Shown piece by piece: positions 26,772 to 36,919 of a DNA stretch of 64,000 nucleotides. A program made the position numbers and the translations under genes. The DNA comes from Yoonia litorea (GTDB lineage: Bacteria; Pseudomonadota; Alphaproteobacteria; Rhodobacterales; Rhodobacteraceae). The notes beneath the pieces are model-generated. The model saw nothing but the letters and a program-made list of their open reading frames with translations, was not told the DNA's origin and searched no databases. Each line of letters opens with the position of its first letter. The stretch's first letter is position 1. The stretch spans positions 186,001 to 250,000 of the forward strand of contig NZ_FOZM01000001.1 in the NCBI RefSeq assembly GCF_900114675.1, written 5' to 3'.

Positions 26772-27961
26772 CCTTTCACAGCCTTTACGATCTTTTGCGC
26801 GCCGTCTTTGAGGTCGTCAGCGGCGATCACGTCGAGGCCGGAGTTGTTGATGATATCCTTGCCTTGCTGCACGTTCGTGCCCTCAAGGCGCACAACCAGT
26901 GGCACTTGCAGGCCAACCTCTTTCACGGCAGCGACAACGCCTTCGGCGATGACGTCGCAGCGCATGATCCCGCCAAAGATGTTCACGAGGATACCTTTGA
27001 CGTTGGGGTCGGAGGTGATGATCTTGAAGGCTTCGGTGACCTTTTCCTTGGTCGCACCGCCGCCCACATCAAGGAAGTTGGCAGGTTCGGCACCGTAGAG
27101 CTTGATGATGTCCATTGTGGCCATCGCGAGGCCAGCGCCGTTCACCATGCAGCCGATTTCGCCGTCGAGTGCGATATAGTTGAGGTCGAATTTCGACGCG
27201 GCGAGTTCTTTGGGGTCTTCTTCGGTTTCATCGCGCAGGGCGGCGACGTCGGCGTGGCGGTAGACAGCGTTGCCGTCAAAGCTGACCTTGGCGTCGAGCA
27301 CCTTCAGATCGCCCTTGTCGGTGATGATCAGCGGGTTGATTTCCAGCATCTCCATGTCCTTCTCGACGAAGGCTTTGTAGAGGTTGCCCATCAGCGCCAC
27401 GCATTGCTTGACCTGATTGCCGGTGAGACCCAGCGCAAAGGCAACGCGGCGGCCGTGGAACGGCTGGTAGCCGGTGGCCGGATCAACTGTGAAGTTGAGG
27501 ATCTTTTCAGGGGTCGATGCTGCGACCTCTTCGATGTCCATGCCGCCTTCGGTCGAGCAGACAAAGCCGATGCGGCTGGTCTGGCGGTCCACCAGAAGGG
27601 CAAGGTACATCTCGGTCTCGATGCCGGAACCGTCTTCGATGTAGATGCGGTTGACCTGCTTGCCTGCAGGGCCGGTCTGGTGCGTGACCAATGTGCGGCC
27701 CAGCATCTTCTTGGCTTCCTGTGCGGCTTCTTCAACCGACTTGGCGAGGCGCACGCCGCCGGCTTCGCCAGCGTCAGCTTCCTTGAACTTTCCTTTACCA
27801 CGGCCACCGGCGTGGATTTGCGCCTTGACGACCCAAAGGGGTCCGTCGAGTTCGCCGGCTGCGGTTTTAGCATCTTCAGCGCGCGTGACAGGGCGACCGT
27901 CAGAGACGGGCGCGCCATAGCTGCGCAAAAGGGCTTTGGCCTGATATTCATGAATGTTCAT
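26768..27961 (-). CDS. sucC: Succinyl-CoA synthetase beta subunit
   Basis: This 397-residue subunit has the ATP-grasp fold; [16 protein letters not shown] at the start, [17 protein letters not shown] in the nucleotide site and [13 protein letters not shown] near the C-terminus are classic. It is the first gene of the suc-lpd operon. Upstream lie two copies of TGTGATCACA 21 bp apart and an FNR-type box, so regulation by carbon source and oxygen is likely. Confidence 0.97.
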   Translation of the reverse strand: MNIHEYQAKALLRSYGAPVSDGRPVTRAEDAKTAAGELDGPLWVVKAQIHAGGRGKGKFKEADAGEAGGVRLAKSVEEAAQEAKKMLGRTLVTHQTGPAGKQVNRIYIEDGSGIETEMYLALLVDRQTSRIGFVCSTEGGMDIEEVAASTPEKILNFTVDPATGYQPFHGRRVAFALGLTGNQVKQCVALMGNLYKAFVEKDMEMLEINPLIITDKGDLKVLDAKVSFDGNAVYRHADVAALRDETEEDPKELAASKFDLNYIALDGEIGCMVNGAGLAMATMDIIKLYGAEPANFLDVGGGATKEKVTEAFKIITSDPNVKGILVNIFGGIMRCDVIAEGVVAAVKEVGLQVPLVVRLEGTNVQQGKDIINNSGLDVIAADDLKDGAQKIVKAVKG

Positions 27962-28060
27962 TAGGCTATTTCCAAGTTGGCTACGGTTTGATGCGTGCTA
28001 AAGCATAAAAAATCGGGTGTCTTAAGGGAAATTTGCCAAATCGTCGCAAAATCGAACATT

Positions 28061-28091
28061 TGTGATCACATAATTTTTTTGTGTGATCACA
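28061..28091. promoter_or_regulatory. Pair of TGTGATCACA operators upstream of sucC
   Basis: Perfect copies of TGTGATCACA occur at 28061-28070 and 28082-28091, with centres exactly 21 bp (two helical turns) apart and an AT-rich spacer. They lie 100-130 bases before sucC and about 75-105 bases before the divergent glycosyltransferase gene. The same arrangement stands before sdhC, and a single copy abuts gntR. Confidence 0.65.
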
Positions 28092-28104
28092 AAAAGGCTC
28101 TGCC

Positions 28105-28118
28105 TTGATCTAGATCAA
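28105..28118. promoter_or_regulatory. FNR/FnrL-type box
   Basis: TTGATCTAGATCAA is a perfect match to the FNR consensus TTGAT-N4-ATCAA. It lies between the tandem operators and the glycosyltransferase gene, 144 bases before sucC and 47 before the other start. It could mediate oxygen-dependent control of either gene. Confidence 0.55.
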
Positions 28119-28164
28119 TATTTAATCGCCTTGCAAAGATTCGCGGCAGTGTTAGCAAGACATC

Positions 28165-29208
28165 ATGTCTGCGCGAAACCCGAACTGGTCAGTGGTTGCA
28201 ACGGTTGATGAGCCGCCTGCGCTGGTGCAGGCGTTCGTGGCCTGGCACCTGCATCTGGGTGCGCAAACGATCCATCTTTACTGCGATAACCCCGATGATC
28301 CGCTGCCGCAGACCTTGGCCCATTTGCAGCAAGTCGTCGTGGTCAGATGTGACGCTGCCTATTGGCAGGCGGACGGAAAAAGTCGCCCGAAACGCCATCA
28401 GGTCCGTCAGGTCCGCAATGCGCGGCACGCTTATGCGGCATGTCCGTCAGACTGGCTTGTTCATATTGATGCAGACGAGTTTCTATGGCCCGGATCACGT
28501 GTTGCCGAAACTCTTGCATCAGTGGCTGAGGAAACTGATGGGCTCATCGTGCCGGTTGAGGAGCGTCTACACCGGCCCGACGATCCAGGTCATTCCGTTT
28601 TTGAGGGGGCCTTTCGCCGTCCGTTCCGTGGGCCGCAGCATCGCGGGCGGGCGATTTTCGGATCGGACTATGATCTGACCCAGTGTGGCCTGACGGGCCA
28701 TGCGCAAGGCAAGGCCTTTGCGCGTTGCGGGCGGGACTTGTCGATGTCCGTCCATCGCCACAAGCGGCGGGACGGATCAGCGCCACACTTGGCGCGACCT
28801 GAACCTGATGAATTGGCATTGCTTCATTTCGACGGGCTGACGCCTTTGTCGTGGGTCTTCAAACGCGCCCGCATGTTGCGGGCACTTGAAAAAAACGATG
28901 GTATGCCGCCGTCTGAACACCGCAAGGCGCAGACAAAGGCGCTGGTGGACAATCCGGGGAAAGCCGAAGCGGTCTATCAAGCATTGAAATCTGCGACCCC
29001 AGAGGTGGAGCATTTGCTCCGGCGCCATGGACTTTGGCACGCACCAGCGTTCGAGGTGTCCACCGCGTTGGCGCGATACTTCCCCGATGAGAAACCCGAC
29101 CTCAGCCCAGATGCGATGGATCAGTGGCTTTTCAGCAAGAAGGCCAATGTGATTGCGTATCTGTCCAAGTCGGACATGAAAAAGGGGCCGCCGGATGGCA
29201 GCCCCTGA
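28165..29208 (+). CDS. Glycosyltransferase family 2-like protein
   Basis: This 347-residue protein resembles the glycosyltransferase family 2/DUF-type transferases of alphaproteobacteria. The probable metal-binding motif is HIDADEF near residue 100, preceded by HLHLGAQTIHLYCDNPDDP, a nucleotide-sugar domain start. There is no signal peptide or membrane segment, so it is cytosolic and may modify surface polysaccharide. It is divergent from sucC. Its 3' end contains the mdh terminator hairpin on the other strand. Confidence 0.75.
   Translation: MSARNPNWSVVATVDEPPALVQAFVAWHLHLGAQTIHLYCDNPDDPLPQTLAHLQQVVVVRCDAAYWQADGKSRPKRHQVRQVRNARHAYAACPSDWLVHIDADEFLWPGSRVAETLASVAEETDGLIVPVEERLHRPDDPGHSVFEGAFRRPFRGPQHRGRAIFGSDYDLTQCGLTGHAQGKAFARCGRDLSMSVHRHKRRDGSAPHLARPEPDELALLHFDGLTPLSWVFKRARMLRALEKNDGMPPSEHRKAQTKALVDNPGKAEAVYQALKSATPEVEHLLRRHGLWHAPAFEVSTALARYFPDEKPDLSPDAMDQWLFSKKANVIAYLSKSDMKKGPPDGSP
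29184..29205 (-). terminator. Rho-independent terminator of mdh inside the glycosyltransferase 3' end
   Basis: On the minus strand a 9-bp stem (GGGGCTGCC and GGCGGCCCC, 4-base loop) is followed by TTTTT. It lies 22 bases after the mdh stop and overlaps the last codons of the convergent glycosyltransferase gene. Confidence 0.75.
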
Positions 29209-29226
29209 ATAAGAAACCAGCGTGGC

Positions 29227-30228
<1,002 letters not shown>

Positions 30229-30351
30229 CTAAGCGTTTGGCGTGATTTTCGCAAGAGTGCTGCGGTGCGGCATTAGATGGCAAGGCGATAGCCAAGCGTC
30301 GCTGAAAAGGCTAACGAAGGCGGAAACAAGCGCTTTTCGGGATGCGACGGG

Positions 30352-31107
30352 ATGGAATTTGGTTGGGAGTTTTTCGCGCTCGGTATTCCCGCAATCATCT
30401 TTGGCGGCATTTCAAAGGCGGGTTTCGGGTCAGGTGCTGCCTTTGTTGCCGGTGCGATTCTGGCGCTGGTTGTTCCACCGGGGATGGCGCTGGGCATTGT
30501 TCTGCCGCTGTTCATGTTGGTGGATGCCGCCACACTGAAACCCTATTGGGGGAAATGGCACTGGCCGTCGGCAAAGGGGTTGATGATCGGCGCTGTTCCT
30601 GGCTGCATTCTTGCAGGCTGGCTTTACACATGGGTTGATGGCGACGTCTTTCGTTTGCTGATCGGCATCATCTGTCTGGCCTTTGTTGCCTTTCAGGTGG
30701 CACAGGCGGCGGGATGGCTGAAGATCCGGCAGATCCCGTTCTCTGCCCCGCTTGCATGGTTTGCCGGTCTGGTCAGTGGATTTACCAGTTTTGTCAGCCA
30801 TGCCGGCGGACCGGCGGCGGCTGTTTTTCTGCTCTCACAAGGGGTGAGTAAAACGGCCTATCAAGCCACGACAGTTGTCGTGTTTTGGGCTGTGAACTGG
30901 ATGAAGGCGGTGCCTTACGCCTTTCTGGGCATCTTCAGTTTCGACTCGATCATGGGCAGCCTGATGCTGGCGCCATTTGCATTGCTCGGCGCGTGGCTGG
31001 GTGTGAAGGCGCATCGCTTTGTGCCCGAAAAGCCGTTCTTCCTGATCACATACGTGCTGCTAGTTTTGACCGGCGTCCGTTTGATCTGGGTCGCCTTGCA
31101 GCCGTAG
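30352..31107 (+). CDS. TauE/SafE family (TSUP) membrane transporter
   Basis: This 251-residue protein has seven to eight predicted membrane helices. It shows the TSUP duplicated pattern, with GGISKAGFGSGAAFVAGAIL at the N-terminus and SGFTSFVSHAGGPAAAVFLLSQG in the second half. TSUP members export sulfite, sulfoacetate or other organic anions. The neighbouring genes do not reveal the substrate. It is a different protein from the second TSUP member at 47,011-47,934. Confidence 0.88.
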   Translation: MEFGWEFFALGIPAIIFGGISKAGFGSGAAFVAGAILALVVPPGMALGIVLPLFMLVDAATLKPYWGKWHWPSAKGLMIGAVPGCILAGWLYTWVDGDVFRLLIGIICLAFVAFQVAQAAGWLKIRQIPFSAPLAWFAGLVSGFTSFVSHAGGPAAAVFLLSQGVSKTAYQATTVVVFWAVNWMKAVPYAFLGIFSFDSIMGSLMLAPFALLGAWLGVKAHRFVPEKPFFLITYVLLVLTGVRLIWVALQP

Positions 31108-31112
31108 TCGCG

Positions 31113-31140
31113 CTCTTTTGCTGCGTTGCGGCAAAAAGAG
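31113..31140 (+). terminator. Possible hairpin after the TSUP gene
   Basis: CTCTTTTGC can pair with GCAAAAAGAG (one bulged A), just after the TSUP stop codon. It may separate this gene from mcl2. Confidence 0.35.
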
Positions 31141-31174
31141 GGTTGAATTAATCGACAAAGTCTGGCCTTTTCCG

Positions 31175-31189
31175 CGCAACTTTATTGCG
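31175..31189. promoter_or_regulatory. CGCAA-N5-TTGCG inverted repeat just before mcl2
   Basis: CGCAACTTTATTGCG lies 12-26 bases before the mcl2 start and abuts the GAGGAAG ribosome site. The same outer halves with the same 5-base spacing occur before the ethylmalonyl-CoA mutase gene. It could be an operator or an RNA stem limiting ribosome access. Confidence 0.35.
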
Positions 31190-31200
31190 AGGAAGAATCT

Positions 31201-32043
31201 ATGCACGACCGTCCTTACCGATCCGCCCTTTACATCCCCGGATCGAAAGATCGTGCCTTGGACAAAGCGCGCGGTTTGCCCGTCGATGTGATCCTGTTCG
31301 ACCTGGAAGATGCCGTCGCACCAGATGCAAAAGTCGCGGCGCGTGACACGCTTCATGCGGCTTTGGCAGATGGTGGCTATGGCAGCCGCAAGAAAATCGT
31401 GCGGATCAACGGCCTCGATACCGAATGGGGCAAGGCGGATGCAGCGGCTGTCGGCGCAATGGCCTGTGACGCTATCTTGCTGCCGAAAGTCAATGGACCC
31501 GAAGACGTGGATGCCTTGGCCGCACTTGTGCCTGATCTGCCGATCTGGGCGATGATGGAGACGCCTCAGGGCATTCTGAATGCCGCCGCGATCGCGGCCC
31601 ACCCGCGGATGGAAGGGTTTGTGCTGGGCACCAACGATCTGGCCAAAGACCTCAATTCGCGTGGCCGCGCGGCGCTGGTGACATCGCTTCAGCTTTGCCT
31701 TCTGGCGGCTAAGGCTGCGGGGATCGTGGCGCTGGATGGTGTTTATAACGCGTTCAAGGATGAAGACGGGTTGCGCGCCGAATGTGCGGAAGGGCGTGAT
31801 ATGGGCTTTGATGGCAAAACGCTGATCCATCCAGCGCAGGTTGCCATTGCCAATGCGGCTTTTGGCCCGACAGATGATGAGATCGACCTTGCCCGTCGCC
31901 AGATCGCCGCCTTTGAAGAGGCCGAGGCGCAGGGGCAGGGGGTTGCTGTCGTTGATGGCCGGATCGTCGAGAACTTGCATATCGTTACCGCGCGGGCAAC
32001 TTTGGCGAAAGCTGAAGCAATTGCCGCATTGGAGTCGGAATGA
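31201..32043 (+). CDS. mcl2: (3S)-malyl-CoA thioesterase / CoA ester lyase family (Mcl2)
   Basis: This 280-residue CitE-like protein shows YRSALYIPGSKDRALDKARGL at the start, LFDLEDAVAPDAK with the metal-binding acid cluster, MMETPQGILN with the second metal Glu, and GKTLIHPAQV. Its length and the neighbouring mch gene fit Mcl2, which hydrolyses (3S)-malyl-CoA in the ethylmalonyl-CoA pathway for acetate assimilation. A general malyl-CoA or citramalyl-CoA lyase is the alternative. NnrU follows with a 4-base overlap. Confidence 0.85.
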   Translation: MHDRPYRSALYIPGSKDRALDKARGLPVDVILFDLEDAVAPDAKVAARDTLHAALADGGYGSRKKIVRINGLDTEWGKADAAAVGAMACDAILLPKVNGPEDVDALAALVPDLPIWAMMETPQGILNAAAIAAHPRMEGFVLGTNDLAKDLNSRGRAALVTSLQLCLLAAKAAGIVALDGVYNAFKDEDGLRAECAEGRDMGFDGKTLIHPAQVAIANAAFGPTDDEIDLARRQIAAFEEAEAQGQGVAVVDGRIVENLHIVTARATLAKAEAIAALESE

Positions 32044-32594
32044 CACTACTGGTTCTTGGGGTCGCCCTATGGTCGGCGGCTCATCTGTTCAAACGTCTGG
32101 CGCCGGGACCGCGTGCAAAACTTGGCGACAAGGGCCAAGGCTTTGTCGCAGTTGCGCTTGTTATCAGCGTTGTGCTGATGGTGATCGGGTATCGTGCGGC
32201 TGACGGGGCGGTTTACTGGGGTCGTGACCCCATGTGGGTTGGCATCAACAACCTGCTGATGGTTCTGGCATTTTATGTGTTTGCGGCGAGTGCGGCAAAG
32301 GGTGACAAGATCTGGCTTGGGACCAAGCTGCGGCATCCGCAACTGACTGCTGTGATCATCTGGGGTGTGGCACACCTGCTGGTGAACGGCGATACGCCCT
32401 CGTTTGTCCTTTTTGGCGGTCTGATTATCTGGGCTATCGCAGAAATTCTGATCATCAATGCGCAGGAAGGCCCATGGCAGCGCCCTGGCCGTGCCCCCGC
32501 CCGCAAAGAGGTTGTGGCCATCGTGGTAACTCTTGTCGTCACAACAGTCGTCATGCTGATCCATTACCTTCTTGGCGTGTCGCCCTGGGGATAA
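32040..32594 (+). CDS. NnrU family membrane protein
   Basis: This 184-residue protein with five to six predicted helices matches the NnrU family: ALWSAAHLFKRLAPG near the N-terminus and WGVAHLLVNGDTPSFVLFGGL later. NnrU was named from nitric-oxide-related gene clusters, but many members lie elsewhere and the function is uncertain. Here it is translationally coupled to mcl2 and sits inside an ethylmalonyl-CoA pathway operon, with no denitrification genes near. Confidence 0.87.
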   Translation: MTLLVLGVALWSAAHLFKRLAPGPRAKLGDKGQGFVAVALVISVVLMVIGYRAADGAVYWGRDPMWVGINNLLMVLAFYVFAASAAKGDKIWLGTKLRHPQLTAVIIWGVAHLLVNGDTPSFVLFGGLIIWAIAEILIINAQEGPWQRPGRAPARKEVVAIVVTLVVTTVVMLIHYLLGVSPWG

Positions 32595-32598
32595 ATCA

Positions 32599-32805
32599 AT
32601 GCCGAAGATCTACAGACTACTGACCGAAGACGATACATCCGCATTTTGCCATAAAGTCTCTGCCGCGCTTTCCAAAGGATGGGAGCTTTACGGTGATCCA
32701 ACTTATGCGTTCGACCATGCGAATGGCGTGATGCGCTGCGGGCAGGCGGTCACGAAAGAGATCGACACACCTTATTCCACAGACATGAAGCTAGGACAGC
32801 AATGA
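32599..32805 (+). CDS. DUF1737 domain protein
   Basis: This 68-residue cytosolic protein has the DUF1737 pattern YRLLTEDDTSAFCHKVSAAL-x-KGWELYGDPT. The start is the ATG at 32599, 4 bases after the NnrU stop. Its end overlaps mch by 4 bases, so it is part of the same operon. The function is unknown. Confidence 0.82.
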   Translation: MPKIYRLLTEDDTSAFCHKVSAALSKGWELYGDPTYAFDHANGVMRCGQAVTKEIDTPYSTDMKLGQQ

Positions 32806-33827
32806 CCAAGACAAACGCAGGCCGCTTTTTCGAGGATTATGCCGTCGGTGACGTAATCACTCACGCCGTTCCGCGCACGATCTCAGGTGGCGAGCGCGCG
32901 ATGTATCATGCGCTCTATCCGGCGCGTGGCGCACTCTATTCCTCTGACGCCTTCGCGCGCGCGTGCGGGTTGGAAGCGTCACCGGTTGATGATCTGATCA
33001 CGTTTCACACGGTCTTTGGCAAGACGGTGCCGGATGTGTCTTTGAACGCTGTTGCAAACCTCGGCTATGCTGAGGGGCGCTGGCTGAAACCCGTTTATCC
33101 CGGCGATACGCTGACCTCTGAATCCGAGGTGATCGGGGTCAAGCAGAACTCCAACGGGAAATCAGGTGTGGTTTGGGTTCGCACGACCGGCCGCAACCAG
33201 CATGGCGAGGCCGTTTTGTCTTACGTGCGCTGGGTGATGGTGCGCAAGCGTGGCGAAGGTGACGCCCCTGAGGCTGTGATCCCGGAGTTGTCGAAATCAG
33301 TGGCTGCCGCCGATCTGGTCGTCCCTGAGGGTCTGCATTTTTCCGATTACGACACGGTGCTGGCAGGCGAACCGCATCGCTTGGGTGACTATCAGGTCGG
33401 AGAGATCATCGACCACGTGGATGGTGTGACGATCGAAGAGGCAGAGCATATGCTGGCCACGCGTCTGTGGCAGAATACCGCGAAGGTGCACTTTGACGCG
33501 ACAAATCGTGCTGACGGCAAGCGCCTGATTTACGGTGGCCATGTGATCAGCCTTGCACGTGCCTTGTCGTTCAATGGTCTGGCCAATGCGCAGATGATCG
33601 TGGCTTTGAATGCCGGTGCCCATGCGAACCCCTGTTTCGCCGGTGATACGGTCCGCGCGTGGTCCGAAGTCCTCGACATTGCCGAGACCGACGCACCGGG
33701 CGTCGGCGCGATCCGGTTGCGTCTGGTTGCAACGAAGGGTGCTGCCGGAGACTTGCGTGGCGAAGACGGGAAGTATCTGCCGGAGGTCCTGCTTGATCTG
33801 GATTACTGGGCACTGATGCCGCAGTAG
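32802..33827 (+). CDS. mch: Mesaconyl-C1-CoA hydratase (MaoC double hot-dog)
   Basis: This 341-residue protein of the MaoC family has two hot-dog halves. The segments GRFFEDYAVGDVITHAVPRTISGGERAMYHALYP and YAEGRWLKPVYPGDTL match mesaconyl-CoA hydratase. This enzyme converts mesaconyl-C1-CoA to beta-methylmalyl-CoA in the ethylmalonyl-CoA pathway. mcl2 upstream and ccr and the mutase nearby support this role. The 3' end faces the sdh control region. Confidence 0.92.
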   Translation: MTKTNAGRFFEDYAVGDVITHAVPRTISGGERAMYHALYPARGALYSSDAFARACGLEASPVDDLITFHTVFGKTVPDVSLNAVANLGYAEGRWLKPVYPGDTLTSESEVIGVKQNSNGKSGVVWVRTTGRNQHGEAVLSYVRWVMVRKRGEGDAPEAVIPELSKSVAAADLVVPEGLHFSDYDTVLAGEPHRLGDYQVGEIIDHVDGVTIEEAEHMLATRLWQNTAKVHFDATNRADGKRLIYGGHVISLARALSFNGLANAQMIVALNAGAHANPCFAGDTVRAWSEVLDIAETDAPGVGAIRLRLVATKGAAGDLRGEDGKYLPEVLLDLDYWALMPQ

Positions 33828-33842
33828 AAGTGCGTGACTTTT

Positions 33843-33873
33843 TGTGATCACGTAAAAAATTACTGTGATCACA
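33843..33873. promoter_or_regulatory. Pair of TGTGATCAC[A/G] operators upstream of sdhC
   Basis: TGTGATCACG (33843-33852) and TGTGATCACA (33864-33873) have centres 21 bp apart with an AT-rich spacer, copying the sucC arrangement. They lie 143-173 bases before sdhC and just after the mch stop. I infer joint control of sdh and suc by one factor, probably the GntR protein encoded at 17,454. Confidence 0.65.
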
Positions 33874-33972
33874 AACGCGAAAAAACGCTCACCTCGCGTC
33901 ACTTTTTCACATGTTAGCGCCGCAGGTTCGCGTGACTCTCATTGAAAAATAGTGCAAAAGACATCGCAAGGC

Positions 33973-33991
33973 GTCGCTTAGCCGAAGCGAC
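33973..33991 (+). promoter_or_regulatory. Hairpin in the sdhC leader
   Basis: A perfect 7-bp stem (GTCGCTT and AAGCGAC, 5-base loop) lies 25 bases before the sdhC ATG. It may affect mRNA stability or translation of the sdh operon. Confidence 0.35.
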
Positions 33992-34015
33992 AGAATGCCA
34001 ACGAAGGGAACAGTT

Positions 34016-34399
34016 ATGGCTGACGTGAATCGGGGCAATCGCCCTCTGTCGCCCCATTTGACGATCTATCGTCCACAGTGGACCTCAATGTCTTCAATCC
34101 TGGTGCGCATCACAGGCAACGCGATGATCGTCGCGGCCCTGATGATTGTCTGGTGGTTTGTGGCTGCCGCAGCCGGACCTGAGGCTTTCGCCACAGCGAA
34201 CGGATTTCTGACCAGCTGGTTTGGCGATCTTGTCCTGACGCTTTCGGTGCTTGGCATGTGGTATCACCTGCTGGGAGGCTTGCGTCACCTTGTTTGGGAC
34301 AGCGGCCGGATGCTGGATGTCGACAAGTCCGAGCTGGCGGCACAGATGATGATGGTCCTGTCTGTCCTGCTCACCATTTTCACAATTATCGTCGTTTGA
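34016..34399 (+). CDS. sdhC: Succinate dehydrogenase cytochrome b556 subunit
   Basis: This is a 127-residue membrane anchor with three helices. The family pattern RPLSPHLTIYRPQWTSMSSILVRITG is followed by MWYHLLGGLRHLVWD with the haem-ligand histidine. The ATG at 34016 is preferred over 33995 because AAGGGA stands at the right distance. It heads the sdhC-sdhD-sdhA-small gene-sdhB operon. Confidence 0.95.
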   Translation: MADVNRGNRPLSPHLTIYRPQWTSMSSILVRITGNAMIVAALMIVWWFVAAAAGPEAFATANGFLTSWFGDLVLTLSVLGMWYHLLGGLRHLVWDSGRMLDVDKSELAAQMMMVLSVLLTIFTIIVV

Positions 34400-34410
34400 G
34401 AGGATCGCAG

Positions 34411-34782
34411 ATGGCTTTTCTGACTGACCGCAAGCGCGCATCCGGTATGGGTTCGGCCAAGACAGGCACCGAACATCACTGGCAGATGATGGTTTCTTCC
34501 GTCGCGCTTTTGATCCTGATCCCGCTGTTTATGTTCACATTCGGGTCGATCCTCGGATCGTCCTATGACGAGGTTCTGGCCTATTATCAGCGTCCATTCC
34601 CTGCAGTGGTGGCTATTCTGACGATGCTCGTCGGTTTCTTCCACTTCCGCGGCGGTGTGCAGACCCTGATTGAGGATTATGTCCACGGTCTCGCCCGCAA
34701 ACTGGCGATCATCGGCATGATCTGCCTGTCCTATGGCGCTGCGGCATTTGCTGTTTTCGCAATCGTCACAATCGCCCTTTAA
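34411..34782 (+). CDS. sdhD: Succinate dehydrogenase membrane anchor subunit
   Basis: This is a 123-residue protein with three membrane helices; HFRGGVQTLIEDYVHG with its histidine and the conserved Asp-Tyr is typical of SdhD. The ATG at 34411 has GAGAGGA upstream, so the longer in-frame reading that begins inside sdhC is rejected. Together with SdhC it binds haem and ubiquinone. Confidence 0.94.
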   Translation: MAFLTDRKRASGMGSAKTGTEHHWQMMVSSVALLILIPLFMFTFGSILGSSYDEVLAYYQRPFPAVVAILTMLVGFFHFRGGVQTLIEDYVHGLARKLAIIGMICLSYGAAAFAVFAIVTIAL

Positions 34783-34800
34783 GACCCCGGAGCTTTGACA

Positions 34801-36606
34801 ATGGCTGCTTACGAATACGAAACCCACACCTATGACGCGATTGTTGTCGGTGCTGGTGGTGCCGGTCTGCGCGCGACGCTGGGTCTGGCCGAACAAGGTC
34901 TGCGCACGGCCTGTATCACAAAGGTTTTCCCAACACGCTCGCACACTGTTGCGGCCCAAGGTGGCATCGCGGCGTCGCTTGGGAACATGGGCCCTGATAG
35001 CTGGCAGTGGCATATGTATGACACGGTCAAAGGCTCTGACTGGTTGGGCGATACCGATGCGATGGAGTACCTCGCGCGTGAAGCACCGAAGGCGGTTTAC
35101 GAGCTTGAGCATTACGGCGTGCCGTTTTCCCGCACAGAAGAAGGCAAGATCTATCAGCGCCCCTTTGGCGGCCACACAACCGAATTTGGCGAAGGCCCGC
35201 CAGTCCAACGGACCTGTGCCGCTGCTGACCGCACCGGTCACGCGATCCTGCATACACTCTATGGCCAGTCGCTGAAGCAACAGGCCGAGTTCTATATCGA
35301 GTATTTCGCACTTGATCTGATCATGTCTGAGGATGGTGTCTGTCAGGGTGTGATTGCCTGGAAGCTCGACGATGGCACGATGCATGTGTTCAACGCCAAG
35401 ATGGTCGTATTGGCCACGGGCGGCTATGGCCGTGCTTACTTCAGTGCCACATCCGCGCATACCTGCACCGGCGACGGTGGCGGTATGGTGGCCCGTCAGG
35501 GTCTGCCGCTTCAGGATATGGAATTCGTCCAGTTCCACCCGACCGGCATCTATGGCGCAGGCTGTCTGATCACCGAAGGCGCACGTGGCGAAGGCGGGTA
35601 TCTGACCAACTCCGAAGGCGAGCGCTTCATGGAGCGTTATGCGCCGAACTACAAAGACCTCGCCCCGCGTGACTATGTCAGCCGTTGTATGACCATGGAA
35701 ATCCGTGAAGGCCGTGGTGTCGGTTCCGGTGGTGATCACATCCACCTCAACCTCAACCACCTGCCAGCCGAGGCACTGGCCGAGCGTCTGCCGGGCATCT
35801 CTGAAAGCGCGCGCATCTTTGCCGGTGTCGATGTAACCAAGGAGCCGATCCCGGTGCTGCCGACCGTGCACTACAACATGGGCGGTATCCCGACAAACTA
35901 CTACGGTGAGGTCCTGAGCCCCACCAAGGAAGACCCGAACCGCGTCGTACCCGGCCTGATGGCTGTGGGTGAGGCAGGGTGTGCATCTGTTCATGGTGCC
36001 AACCGTCTGGGGTCGAACAGCCTGATCGACCTTGTGGTCTTCGGCCGTGCGGCTGCAATCCGCGCAGGCGATGTGGTTGACCGCGAAAGTGCCAACCCGA
36101 CGCTCAATCAGGCTTCTGTTGATCAGTGTTTCGACCGCTTTGACGGGCTGCGCCATGCCAATGGCACAGTGCCGACCGCAGAGCTGCGTCTGGAAATGCA
36201 AAAGGCGATGCAGGCTGACGCTGCGGTCTTCCGGACCGACAAGACACTGGCCGAGGGCGTCAAGAAGATGACCGCCATTGCTGGCAAGATGGATGATCTG
36301 AAAGTGACAGACCGCAGCCTGGTCTGGAACAGCGACCTGATGGAAACGCTGGAACTGACCAACCTGATGCCGAACGCCTTGGCCACAATCGTTGGCGCTG
36401 AAGCGCGCAAGGAAAGCCGTGGTGCGCATGCCCATGAGGATTACGCGACACGCGATGACGAAAACTGGCGTGTGCACACCATCAGTCACATCGACGGTGA
36501 CAAGGTGGAGCTTAGCTATCGTCCCGTGATCACGGCCCCGCTGACGTCCGAAAAGGATGGCGGGATTTCCGAGAAGAAGATCGCACCGAAGGAGCGGACG
36601 TTCTGA
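34801..36606 (+). CDS. sdhA: Succinate dehydrogenase flavoprotein subunit
   Basis: This is a 601-residue FAD subunit. The FAD motif [19 protein letters not shown] is followed by [10 protein letters not shown], where H48 should hold FAD covalently. [23 protein letters not shown] and [10 protein letters not shown] line the succinate site. The start is the ATG at 34801; an in-frame TTG two codons earlier lacks support. The stop overlaps the next small gene (TGATG). Confidence 0.98.
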   Translation: MAAYEYETHTYDAIVVGAGGAGLRATLGLAEQGLRTACITKVFPTRSHTVAAQGGIAASLGNMGPDSWQWHMYDTVKGSDWLGDTDAMEYLAREAPKAVYELEHYGVPFSRTEEGKIYQRPFGGHTTEFGEGPPVQRTCAAADRTGHAILHTLYGQSLKQQAEFYIEYFALDLIMSEDGVCQGVIAWKLDDGTMHVFNAKMVVLATGGYGRAYFSATSAHTCTGDGGGMVARQGLPLQDMEFVQFHPTGIYGAGCLITEGARGEGGYLTNSEGERFMERYAPNYKDLAPRDYVSRCMTMEIREGRGVGSGGDHIHLNLNHLPAEALAERLPGISESARIFAGVDVTKEPIPVLPTVHYNMGGIPTNYYGEVLSPTKEDPNRVVPGLMAVGEAGCASVHGANRLGSNSLIDLVVFGRAAAIRAGDVVDRESANPTLNQASVDQCFDRFDGLRHANGTVPTAELRLEMQKAMQADAAVFRTDKTLAEGVKKMTAIAGKMDDLKVTDRSLVWNSDLMETLELTNLMPNALATIVGAEARKESRGAHAHEDYATRDDENWRVHTISHIDGDKVELSYRPVITAPLTSEKDGGISEKKIAPKERTF

Positions 36607-36893
36607 TGCGTGCCGCCGCGATGATCATGGCAATGATAGCCGTGTCCGCCTGCGCACCGATCTCGCCTGAACGGGCGGCTGATCGTTGTGAGGACCGGGC
36701 GCGCGCGGCGCAAGGCCCCGAAATTGGTCTCAGGATGGGCGCCAACAGCGAAAGCGGGCCTTTCGCCGGTGGCAGTATCAGCATCAGCTCTGATGCGATT
36801 ATGGGCCGCGATCCTGTTGCCGTTTACGAAGAATGTGTGTTCGACCTGACTGGCGAGCTTCCGATCAGACCACCACGGTTGCGCGATATCTAG
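36606..36893 (+). CDS. Small probable lipoprotein between sdhA and sdhB
   Basis: This is a 95-residue protein with a short hydrophobic N-terminus ending in VSACAPISP, which looks like a lipobox with Cys at about residue 16. The rest is polar, with two further cysteines (DRCEDRA and EECVFDL). It is coupled to sdhA by a one-base overlap and precedes sdhB by 26 bases. I recognise no family. An envelope protein inside a respiratory-complex operon is unusual. Confidence 0.72.
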   Translation: MRAAAMIMAMIAVSACAPISPERAADRCEDRARAAQGPEIGLRMGANSESGPFAGGSISISSDAIMGRDPVAVYEECVFDLTGELPIRPPRLRDI

Positions 36894-36919
36894 GCCGCCC
36901 AGCGAGAAGAGAGAAGACT

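Noticed and set aside
24567..27964. Several long plus-strand frames across sucA, sucD and sucC
   Set aside because: They lie wholly opposite unmistakable TCA genes and have no recognisable domains.
28061..28091. TGTGATCACA as CRP sites
   Set aside because: CRP halves TGTGA and TCACA need a 6-base spacer; here they abut, so a different protein must be meant.
35731..35741. A GGTGATCACATC match inside sdhA and GTGATCA matches inside deoD (near 38,035)
   Set aside because: They lie within coding sequence, lack the tandem 21-bp layout and fit normal codons.
34285..36489. A 734-codon open frame antisense to sdhD and sdhA
   Set aside because: It is a shadow of GC-rich sdhA codon use; the sense proteins are certain and the antisense translation shows no family features.
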